Source: Providencia sp. R33 | Lineage (GTDB): Bacteria; Pseudomonadota; Gammaproteobacteria; Enterobacterales; Enterobacteriaceae | Length of the DNA: 64,000 nucleotides | Direction: 5' to 3' | Assembly (NCBI RefSeq): GCF_019343475.1 | Contig: NZ_CP072453.1 | Coordinates: 3,100,001-3,164,000, forward strand | Shown here: piece by piece, positions 53,897-61,096 of the stretch | Numbering within the stretch: the first letter of the stretch is position 1 | How the letters are laid out: each line of letters starts with the position of its first letter | Program-made: the position numbers and the translations under genes | Notes under the pieces: model-generated | The model's input: only the letters and a program-made list of their open reading frames with translations | Databases searched by the model: none | What the model was told of the DNA's origin: nothing

Positions 53897-55333
53897 TTAT
53901 TTATTTCTTTCTAAGAATTTACCTGCTCTATCCCCAGTCATTTCTTTTGCGGTATAGGTCAGAACACCATTAACAAAAACATATTCAATACCATCTGCTT
54001 TTTGCTTTGGATCTTGGAACGTCGAGGTTTCATTGATTTTTATTGGGTCAAATAAGACGATATCTGCAAAAAAGTTTTCTTGGATAAGCCCTCTATCCTT
54101 CAAAGAAAAACGCTGAGCCGACATGCCCGTCATCTTGTAAATCGCGGTGGTCATTGGGAACAGTTTTTCATCACGGCTGTAGTGGCTAATAACGCGTGGA
54201 AAGGTGCCCCATAAACGTGGGTGTGGATTAGGATCACGAGGTAAGCCATCGGAACCCACCATGCTGCTTGGGTGCTGCAATACGCGGCGAACATCGTCCT
54301 CATGCATTTGAAAATAAATAGCGCCCGCAGGGACGATTTTTTCCGCCACTTGGTAAATATCGATATTCCACATTGTGGCAATATCTTTCAGTGTCTTACC
54401 TGCCACATCAGGGAATGGCGTTGACCAAGTCACTAAAATGTCATAATCCTCAGTGACTTGAGTGATATCTAAATTGGAAGAGCCCGCTCTATATGGGTAA
54501 CAATCACAGTTAATATCTTGCATTGATTGATACTTTTCGATTAACGCGAGTGTTTCTTTAGTTCGTCCCCAGTTTTTTGCTCCAGCGCACTTATGGTGGG
54601 AAATTTGTACAGGGACTTTTGCATGACGACCAATATGGAAAGCTTCATGCATTGCATCAATAATCCCATCATATTCAGTACGCATATGCGTGGTGTAAAT
54701 ACCCTGATGCTCAGCTAATAATTCAGCCAGCTCACAAATTTCCTCTGTGGATGAGTTGATGGCATTACCATAAGACAGCCCTGTGCTTAGCCCTAAAGCC
54801 CCCTCATTTAATGCAGACTTCAAAATTTGCTTCATCTGTTCGATATTGCTTTGGGTCGCAGGTTTTAATAAATCCGAAACACAGTTATTTCTTAATGTAG
54901 TATGGCCAATCAATGTCGCTACATTAACGGTCGGTGCGATTTCATTAATTTTTTGTTTATAACTGGCTAAATCGGAGAAATTAAATTCATTTAACTCACC
55001 CAATAAATTAATTGGGTCAGGTACTTCACCTTTTAACGTGGCACATGCTGCACTAATCCCACAGTTACCCACAATAATGGTGGTAACACCCTGTGATGTT
55101 TTTTCAATATATTCAGGTTTATCTATAACAATTAAATCATCATGTGTATGAACATCAATAAACCCTGGTGATAAAATCAATCCAGAACAATCAATTATTT
55201 TTTCAGATTCTTCGTTAATATTTTCAGCGATTTTAATAATGCGGTCATATTTAATTGCCACATCGCTGATAAATTCATTTTTACCACTGCCATCAATAAC
55301 AGTGGCATTTTTAAAAACATAATCGAATTTCAT
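53897..55333 (-). CDS. N-acyl-D-amino-acid deacylase (D-aminoacylase)
   Basis: A 478-aa amidohydrolase of the D-aminoacylase group. Zinc and catalytic positions are visible: HTHDD after strand 1, the metal-bridging Cys in VGNCGIS, YTTHMRTE, VQISHHKCAG, and the catalytic Asp in MVGSDGLPRDPNPHPR. It hydrolyses N-acyl (usually N-acetyl) groups from D-amino acids in the cytoplasm. Placed third in the dgoK-dgoA operon; 2-acetamido-2-deoxy sugar acids have D configuration at C2 and could be its real substrate. That specificity is inference. Confidence 0.88.
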   Translation of the reverse strand: MKFDYVFKNATVIDGSGKNEFISDVAIKYDRIIKIAENINEESEKIIDCSGLILSPGFIDVHTHDDLIVIDKPEYIEKTSQGVTTIIVGNCGISAACATLKGEVPDPINLLGELNEFNFSDLASYKQKINEIAPTVNVATLIGHTTLRNNCVSDLLKPATQSNIEQMKQILKSALNEGALGLSTGLSYGNAINSSTEEICELAELLAEHQGIYTTHMRTEYDGIIDAMHEAFHIGRHAKVPVQISHHKCAGAKNWGRTKETLALIEKYQSMQDINCDCYPYRAGSSNLDITQVTEDYDILVTWSTPFPDVAGKTLKDIATMWNIDIYQVAEKIVPAGAIYFQMHEDDVRRVLQHPSSMVGSDGLPRDPNPHPRLWGTFPRVISHYSRDEKLFPMTTAIYKMTGMSAQRFSLKDRGLIQENFFADIVLFDPIKINETSTFQDPKQKADGIEYVFVNGVLTYTAKEMTGDRAGKFLERNK

Positions 55334-55351
55334 TTTAATATCTCTTTTAAT

Positions 55352-55978
55352 TTAATCATTTTGATTTTTAAATGCGATATATGCAGATATAAATGCTTTC
55401 GCGTTTTCTCTGGTTTTCTCTGGTGTTTGGCCTACTCGGTAAAGGTCGTTCCCAAGCCCTGCGCCATAACAGCCAATGCTTAGGTACTCATGTAAGTTTT
55501 GTGGCGTCACGCCACCAACGGCATAAATAGCTATCTCTTTAGGGATCACTGACATCAGTGACTTAATATAGTTAGCACCCAGTGGTGCGGTTGGAAATAT
55601 TTTTAAATTACAAGCACCTGCATCAATCGCTGTAAATGCCTCAGTGGCTGTTGCACAACCTGGGTATATTTCCATCTTGTTTGCTAAAGATGATTTGATC
55701 ACTGAAACATTAATATTTGGTGTGACAATAATCTTTGCGTTCATTGCTGCTAATTTTTCAACATTTTGTTGATTCAGGACAGTTCCTGCGCCTATTTTTA
55801 ATTGGTTGCCATAATGTTGAATAGCCAATGGAATACTTTTTTCCCATTCAGGGGAATTCAATGGAATTTCTATATATTTAAAACCTTCCTCAGCCAATAT
55901 TGAAACATGGTCTAAAACTTCTTCGGGTTTAATTCCACGCAATATTGCAATTAAAGGAATTTCATTTTCAAGATTCAT
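55352..55978 (-). CDS. dgoA: 2-dehydro-3-deoxy-6-phosphogalactonate aldolase
   Basis: A 208-aa KDPG/KDPGal-aldolase-family class I aldolase, closer to DgoA than Eda: PLIAILRGIKPEE, IEIPLNSPEW, IGAGTVL, PGCATATEAFTAIDAGACNLKIFP (Schiff-base lysine in LKIFP) and AVGGVTPQNLHEY. It cleaves 2-keto-3-deoxy-6-phosphogalactonate to pyruvate and glyceraldehyde 3-phosphate. The ATG at 55978 has AGGTGA upstream; a TTG at 55996 is in frame. It pairs with the kinase gene just upstream; no galactonate dehydratase is present. Confidence 0.92.
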   Translation of the reverse strand: MNLENEIPLIAILRGIKPEEVLDHVSILAEEGFKYIEIPLNSPEWEKSIPLAIQHYGNQLKIGAGTVLNQQNVEKLAAMNAKIIVTPNINVSVIKSSLANKMEIYPGCATATEAFTAIDAGACNLKIFPTAPLGANYIKSLMSVIPKEIAIYAVGGVTPQNLHEYLSIGCYGAGLGNDLYRVGQTPEKTRENAKAFISAYIAFKNQND

Positions 55979-56010
55979 ACAATCACCTAATAACAAATTA
56001 TTAAAAATGT

Positions 56011-57006
56011 TTATCTATATTCTGTGAGGTTTAATATTGAAATTGCTCCTAACCCAGAATATGGCTGTTCCTTTTTATCTTTTAATACGCTGATTTCACC
56101 CGTGAAATAGCTATCGTTTTTAATTAATAATTGAAGTGCATTCGCTAAGATAGGTTTTCCACTAATCACAATTTTTATATCGTTAGTCACACACAAAGCT
56201 CGGCTGTTTTTTATCGCAAGCAAATCCGATGCTAAAATTGCACCTAATAGAAAACTTGATTTTTGGTCAAGTGTGGCCTCCGTAAAGAGGTCTAATAACC
56301 TGACTGAAAAACAGCTCCTCGCAATCCCCACTTGCTGGCTTAACGCCGCGCCCTTAAGTAAGTATTCATCATCAAGTTGTTCAGCAAATTGATGCTCTAA
56401 TGAGCTGGCGAGTATCGTTTGATGCGTCAGCGTATCGAAGATTTCGCCTGCCATCGTGGTTGCCAATGCAATCACATTTTTATTGTCATCAATGCGAACA
56501 AACTTTGAATGCGAACCCGGTAAGATAACCAGCGAAGCGCCTAAATCTGGCTGTTGTGCCAAAATACCAAAGATTTCAACCTCTTCACCACGCATTACAT
56601 CCATGCTTTCAATGGAATCAAATGTTAACTCCGTAGTTTTATTTTTAATGCCCGGTATAAAAATAATGGGCTTTTCGCTAATTTCATTTATCACGCACGC
56701 GCTCACCTTTTGTGCGAGTTGCTTCATCGAAACTGGCGTTATTTCATGGGGCAAATGGCACAACCCAATTTCTGAAGTAATCATACCTGAAGCCACCAAG
56801 CGATAGTTTTCCCTTTCTTCATCGCTAAATTTTGCCAACAGCTGTGCCAAAAGCGTTTTTATTGATTGAATTAAATGCGTATTACTTCCATTTTTCGCAC
56901 AATCCCGAATTCCGACTTCCGCGCTCAGCTCCCCCACAACCGTATTGTTTCGCCATGCCCTCACGCGGGTATTTGTTGTCCCTGTATCAATGGTCACTAT
57001 CAACAT
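56011..57006 (-). CDS. dgoK: 2-dehydro-3-deoxygalactonokinase
   Basis: A 331-aa ASKHA-fold kinase of the DgoK family: TIDTGTTNTRVRAW phosphate-binding loop at the N-terminus, SGMITSEIGL, SMDVMRGEEVEIFG (a strong DgoK signature) and ILPGSHSKFV. It makes 2-keto-3-deoxy-6-phosphogalactonate for DgoA. The ATG at 57006 follows AAAGGGA; the open frame extends upstream through promoter DNA but that part is not protein-like. First gene of the operon, divergent from the IclR regulator and overlooked by two operator-like dyads. Confidence 0.9.
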   Translation of the reverse strand: MLIVTIDTGTTNTRVRAWRNNTVVGELSAEVGIRDCAKNGSNTHLIQSIKTLLAQLLAKFSDEERENYRLVASGMITSEIGLCHLPHEITPVSMKQLAQKVSACVINEISEKPIIFIPGIKNKTTELTFDSIESMDVMRGEEVEIFGILAQQPDLGASLVILPGSHSKFVRIDDNKNVIALATTMAGEIFDTLTHQTILASSLEHQFAEQLDDEYLLKGAALSQQVGIARSCFSVRLLDLFTEATLDQKSSFLLGAILASDLLAIKNSRALCVTNDIKIVISGKPILANALQLLIKNDSYFTGEISVLKDKKEQPYSGLGAISILNLTEYR

Positions 57007-57026
57007 ATTTATCCCTTTAAAATAAC

Positions 57027-57039
57027 GGAACGTCATTCC
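57027..57039. promoter_or_regulatory. IclR-type operator, site 1
   Basis: GGAACGTCATTCC, a near-perfect dyad 20 bp upstream of the dgoK start. It is the inverted copy of site 2 (57067-57079): both read GGAATG-A/T-CGTTCCGTT on one strand. Confidence 0.65.
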
Positions 57040-57066
57040 TTTTTTAATAACATACATTAAAATATA

Positions 57067-57079
57067 GGAATGTCGTTCC
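57067..57079. promoter_or_regulatory. IclR-type operator, site 2
   Basis: GGAATGTCGTTCC, centred 40 bp from site 1 (about four helical turns), which would let two regulator dimers bind on the same face. Confidence 0.65.
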
Positions 57080-57093
57080 GTTTTTATGAAAAT

Positions 57094-57109
57094 GACGATC
57101 GAGATCACA
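57094..57109 (+). promoter_or_regulatory. Possible CRP site in the dgoK-iclR divergent region
   Basis: GACGATCGAGATCACA agrees with 12 of 16 positions of the ideal CRP site TGTGATCTAGATCACA; the right half is perfect, the left poor. Catabolite control of a sugar-acid operon would be normal. Confidence 0.4.
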
Positions 57110-57193
57110 ATCAATAACGTAAAGATAAGGCTTATCAATTAATTACAAATCACCTGTCCCTACGCACAAAAGTGGTGAGTGTAAGGAGAAAAT

Positions 57194-57206
57194 GGAACGA
57201 CGTTTA
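57194..57206. promoter_or_regulatory. IclR-type operator, site 3 (partial)
   Basis: GGAACGACGTTTA shares the GGAACGAC half-site with sites 1 and 2 and lies 53 bp before the regulator gene, a position suited to autoregulation. Confidence 0.45.
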
Positions 57207-57258
57207 ATTCACATGAAATTATGCGTACAATGACCCCAGCGCAGGTAAGGAGCCAACA

Positions 57259-58041
57259 ATGACGAAAGAGAGCCAAGCAAACTCATCAAACATTGATAGA
57301 GTACTGACCATCCTTGAAGAGATAAGTAATCATTCCGATGGAATTTCATTGGCAGAATTGGTGAAAAACACAGGGATCGCCAAAACAACGGCGTTTCGGA
57401 TATTAGAGACGTTAAAAGAACGCCAATATGTCAGCATCGATCACCTTACAGAGCGTTACAACCTTGATTTAAAAAGCCTTGAACTTGGAATTAAAGGCTT
57501 AATGAATGTTAATTTAGTTGAAGTTTCAATCCCTTACTTAAAAACACTATCGAGCTCAACATTCGAAACCTGCTTTTTGGGAGTCTATAACAGTGGGCAT
57601 GTGGTGTACCTGTATAAAAGCGAAGGCACCCTATCGATTCAAACAACGGCAAAATTAGGGGCAAGGTTACCCGCCTATTGCACAGGGATTGGGAAAGCGC
57701 TTTTAGCGTTCCAGCCTTTGGAAGAAATTGATGAGGTTCTGGATAAACCACTGGTGAAATTCACGGAAAAAACCGTTGTCGATAGAATGAAACTGTATGA
57801 ATTGTTGGCCGATATTCGTTTAAAAGGCTTTTCTTTAGATGATGAAGAAAACGAAGAAGGGCTAACGTGTGTTGCAAGGCCAATATTCAACTACACCGGC
57901 AGTATTGTTGGGGCTATCAGCGTTGCAGGCCCGACACACCGTATGTTGCCCAAAATAGACCGAGTCAATGATGAACTTGCCCATGTCTGTTTGCTTATTT
58001 CTCGCCGCCTTGGCTATATCGAACCCGCCGTCAGCAAATAA
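57259..58041 (+). CDS. IclR-family regulator of the dgoK-dgoA-aminoacylase operon
   Basis: A 260-aa IclR-type regulator. The winged HTH is at about residues 8-70 (IDRVLTILEEISNH, then GIAKTTAFRILETLKERQYV) and the effector-binding GAF-like domain at about 80-255 (LPAYCTGIGKALLAF, EGLTCVARPIFNYTGSIVGAISVAGP). It is divergent from the six-gene operon, and three matching dyads lie in the shared upstream region. GGAG ribosome site 9 nt before ATG. The inducer is likely a pathway intermediate such as 2-keto-3-deoxygalactonate; this is inference. Confidence 0.9.
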   Translation: MTKESQANSSNIDRVLTILEEISNHSDGISLAELVKNTGIAKTTAFRILETLKERQYVSIDHLTERYNLDLKSLELGIKGLMNVNLVEVSIPYLKTLSSSTFETCFLGVYNSGHVVYLYKSEGTLSIQTTAKLGARLPAYCTGIGKALLAFQPLEEIDEVLDKPLVKFTEKTVVDRMKLYELLADIRLKGFSLDDEENEEGLTCVARPIFNYTGSIVGAISVAGPTHRMLPKIDRVNDELAHVCLLISRRLGYIEPAVSK

Positions 58042-58044
58042 ACA

Positions 58045-58076
58045 CAAAAAAACCCCATCTAACATGTTAGATGGGG
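58045..58076 (-). terminator. Terminator of the nar operon, also downstream of the IclR gene
   Basis: A perfect 24-nt palindrome at 58053-58076 (arms CCCCATCTAACA and TGTTAGATGGGG) is followed on the minus strand by a run of Ts. It lies 86 bp beyond the narI stop. On the plus strand it is only 12 nt after the IclR stop but lacks a T-run. Confidence 0.88.
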
Positions 58077-58161
58077 TGCCAAAATAGCCATATTTGTTGT
58101 TTACACAAGAATCAATTACACAAGAGCAATGTACTGGCTCACTTCCCTGTGAAACCCGAAC

Positions 58162-58839
58162 TTAGTGGCGATTTCTCACCAACTGATACCGACGACTTAG
58201 GTATTCGATAGGTGCACTCCAAATGTGCACTAAACGGCAGAATGGGAAGAGTAAAAATATCGTCATCCCCAATACGATGTGTAACTTGAACACGATGCCA
58301 ACGCCTTCAAGGTAATTCGATGCGCCCCAATGGAATGTCACCACAGACTGTGCCCATCCCACTAATTTCAACATTTCACTGCCATCCATATGCTGCGCAG
58401 AGAATGGAATAGTGAGTAACCCTAAACAGACTTGCACCATCAGCAACACCATAATCATGATGTCACCAAAGGAAGATGTCGCACGAATACGTGGGTTAGT
58501 CAGTCGGCGTTTCAATAACATCGCACCACCAATTAACATCATCACCCCCGCAGAACCGCCCCCAATCATCGCCATCAACTGCTTGATATGCATTGGTAGG
58601 AAAGATTCATACATCCAATGTGGTGTTAACATCCCCAGAAAATGGCCGACAAAAATCCCAATAATCCCCAAGTGGAATAAATTGGATGCCAGACGCATAT
58701 TCTTTTTATCTAACATTTGGCTCGAACCCGCACGCCACGTGTATTGGCCGTAGTCATAGCGCAGCCAACTGCCGACAATAAACACGGTACCCGCAATATA
58801 TGGGTAGATGTCGAAGAAGAATTGATTGAGAAAATTCAT
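58162..58839 (-). CDS. narI: Respiratory nitrate reductase gamma subunit (cytochrome b)
   Basis: A 225-aa inner-membrane di-heme cytochrome b with five helices. The four axial histidines of E. coli NarI are at identical numbers: H56 and H66 (NLFHLGIIGIFVGHF), H187 (FKLHIVLG) and H205 (RLVHIW). It oxidises quinol on the periplasmic side and passes electrons through NarH to NarG. The start overlaps narJ by 4 bp. Confidence 0.97.
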   Translation of the reverse strand: MNFLNQFFFDIYPYIAGTVFIVGSWLRYDYGQYTWRAGSSQMLDKKNMRLASNLFHLGIIGIFVGHFLGMLTPHWMYESFLPMHIKQLMAMIGGGSAGVMMLIGGAMLLKRRLTNPRIRATSSFGDIMIMVLLMVQVCLGLLTIPFSAQHMDGSEMLKLVGWAQSVVTFHWGASNYLEGVGIVFKLHIVLGMTIFLLFPFCRLVHIWSAPIEYLSRRYQLVRNRH

Positions 58840-59558
58840 TTTTGCACTCCTACATGGCTGCTCGTGCCGAGATCCAAGTATTGTGGCGTGACGGCATTGG
58901 CAAAACGGTGTTGATGGGCGGTGACTTCCCCGCCGCAGGTTTTCTCATCCGCAAAAAATTTCACTTGTTCCTCTTCCCACACTGCATCAAGGGCTTGAGG
59001 CGTGTCATCCCGCGCTTCTGATGCCACTTTTTCGCTAAGTTGCTCAGTGGCAATTTCGCTATTGGATAGCTCGAGTAATATCTCAAACAAGCTCGCAAAG
59101 CGGCTTTCACGCTGTTTTAATCGCTCCCCTAATAATGCTAAGATTGGCGCGATATCGTGCAAGCCCCCCACAGTTTCTTGTTGTGGTAAAACAGTGAGAT
59201 ACTCCAAGTAAATAGGCAAATGGTCAGGTAGCTCTTTGCAATCAATTTGCAAACCATGCTGCTGGTACTGCCCCATTAAATCGACCATCGCTTGGCCGCG
59301 GTCACGGGATTCCCCATGAACATGTTCGAATAACAGTAACGATGTCGCGCGTCCTCTATCAAACAGCTCACAATATTGCGCCTGCATATCCAGCAAGTTT
59401 TCATTGAGGTATTCACGCACAAACATCATCAATTGAACCGCTCGGGTCACCGGTAATTCATCCGCCTGCTCTAACGCCTCGATTAACTCATCACGATGCT
59501 GCCAAAGCGCCTCTGAAGGGTACTCTAACAACCGAGAAATCACTCTTAACGTAATCAT
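58836..59558 (-). CDS. narJ: Nitrate reductase assembly chaperone
   Basis: A 240-aa TorD/NarJ-family chaperone (E. coli about 236 aa). Family-typical LLEYPSEALW near the N-terminus, AQYCELFDRGRATSLLLFEHVHGESRDRG split over the core, and DHLPIYLEYL. It binds the NarG N-terminus and assists insertion of the molybdenum cofactor and heme; it is not part of the final enzyme. It overlaps narH and narI by 4 bp each. Confidence 0.96.
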   Translation of the reverse strand: MITLRVISRLLEYPSEALWQHRDELIEALEQADELPVTRAVQLMMFVREYLNENLLDMQAQYCELFDRGRATSLLLFEHVHGESRDRGQAMVDLMGQYQQHGLQIDCKELPDHLPIYLEYLTVLPQQETVGGLHDIAPILALLGERLKQRESRFASLFEILLELSNSEIATEQLSEKVASEARDDTPQALDAVWEEEQVKFFADEKTCGGEVTAHQHRFANAVTPQYLDLGTSSHVGVQK

Positions 59559-61096
59559 AGTGTGTTCTCCTGTGTCGTTTTTGGTGTTACATCAATGGCA
59601 TCAATACGTCTACTATTAAACAGGTTGGTTTTGCTATCACTACCATGGCAACCATCGCCAAAACTAAAGCCACAGGCTTTGGCTTCTGGGAACGCTTCAC
59701 GCGCTAATTCACGGTGGCTGGATGGGATCACAAAACGGTCTTCATAGTTAGCAATTGCTAAGTAACGGTACATTTCTTGGGCTTGCGCTTCCGTTAACCC
59801 CACTTGCTCTAACGCACTGGTATCACACTGGTTTTCTACGGTTTCAGCACGTTTATAATGGCGCATCGCTAACATGCGTTTTAGTGCTAACAGCACAGGT
59901 TCCGTATCCCCCGCGGTTAATAAATTGGCGAGGTACTGCACTGGAATACGCAGGCTTTCCACATCAGGCAATACACCATTGTTCGCCAATAAACCCGAAT
60001 CAGCGACAGATTGAATAGGTGACAAAGGTGGCACATACCACACCATCGGTAATGTGCGGTATTCAGGGTGCAGCGGCAGCGCTAGCTTCCACTCCATCGC
60101 CATTTTATACACTGGCGATTTCTGCGCGGCGTCGATCACACTTAATGGGATCCCCTGTTTTTGCGCTTCTTCAATCACTTTAGGGTCGTGTGGATCAAGG
60201 AATACATCGAGCTGGCTTTGGTACAGATCTGTTTCTTTTTCCACACTCGCCGCCGATTCAATTTTATCGGCGTCATACAGCAACACACCTAAATAACGAA
60301 TACGCCCAACACAGGTTTCCGAGCAAACTGTTGGCATGCCAGATTCAATCCGTGGGTAACAGAAAATACATTTTTCTGACTTGCCGCTTTTCCAGTTAAA
60401 GTAGATTTTTTTGTACGGGCAGCCTGTTAAGCACATGCGCCATCCACGGCATTTGTCTTGATCAATCAGGACGATACCGTCTTCAGAGCGTTTGTAAATC
60501 GCACCACTTGGGCACGTTGCAACACAAGCAGGGTTCAAACAGTGTTCGCACAGGCGTGGCAAATACATCATGAATGTATTTTCAAACTGGCCGTACATCT
60601 CTTTTTGGATGTGCTCAAAGTTTTTATCTGCGGCACGCTTCGCAAATTCACCACCGAGGTCATCTTCCCAGTTAGGCCCCATTTTCACGTTGCTCATCCG
60701 TTCGCCGGTGATCAACGACCGTGGGCGCGCAGTTGGCACATGTTTGCCTTCTTTGGCATTTTTTAAATGGCCATAGTCATAATTAAATGGCTCATAATAA
60801 TCATCCAAAGCAGGTACATCAGGGTTAGCAAAGATTTTAGACAGTACGCCGACTTTGTTCCCCATACGTGGAACCAGCTTACCTTTAATGGTGCGGATCC
60901 AGCCGCCTTTCCATTTTTCCTGATCTTCCCAGTGATGGGGGTAGCCGATACCCGGTTTAGTTTCGACGTTATTAAACCATGCGTATTCAACGCCTTCGCG
61001 GCTGGTCCAAACATTTTTACAGGTCACTGAGCACGTGTGGCAACCAATACATTTATCAAGGTTTAGCACCATACCGACTTGAGAACGAATTTTCAT
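59555..61096 (-). CDS. narH: Respiratory nitrate reductase beta subunit (Fe-S)
   Basis: A 513-aa electron-transfer subunit. The first cluster cysteines are C16, C19, C22 and C26 (CIGCHTCSVTC), as in E. coli. Later sets are CEHCLNPACVATCP, CRGWRMCLTGC (Trp in place of one Cys, consistent with a 3Fe-4S cluster) and CIFC with VCSETCVG. It carries electrons from NarI heme to NarG. Start and narG stop share one base (TAATG). Confidence 0.97.
   Translation of the reverse strand: MKIRSQVGMVLNLDKCIGCHTCSVTCKNVWTSREGVEYAWFNNVETKPGIGYPHHWEDQEKWKGGWIRTIKGKLVPRMGNKVGVLSKIFANPDVPALDDYYEPFNYDYGHLKNAKEGKHVPTARPRSLITGERMSNVKMGPNWEDDLGGEFAKRAADKNFEHIQKEMYGQFENTFMMYLPRLCEHCLNPACVATCPSGAIYKRSEDGIVLIDQDKCRGWRMCLTGCPYKKIYFNWKSGKSEKCIFCYPRIESGMPTVCSETCVGRIRYLGVLLYDADKIESAASVEKETDLYQSQLDVFLDPHDPKVIEEAQKQGIPLSVIDAAQKSPVYKMAMEWKLALPLHPEYRTLPMVWYVPPLSPIQSVADSGLLANNGVLPDVESLRIPVQYLANLLTAGDTEPVLLALKRMLAMRHYKRAETVENQCDTSALEQVGLTEAQAQEMYRYLAIANYEDRFVIPSSHRELAREAFPEAKACGFSFGDGCHGSDSKTNLFNSRRIDAIDVTPKTTQENTL

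Noticed and set aside
56011..57138. Longer dgoK start at 57138
   Set aside because: The extension would run across the operator and promoter region and is not kinase-like; ATG 57006 has a ribosome site and begins right at the phosphate-binding motif.
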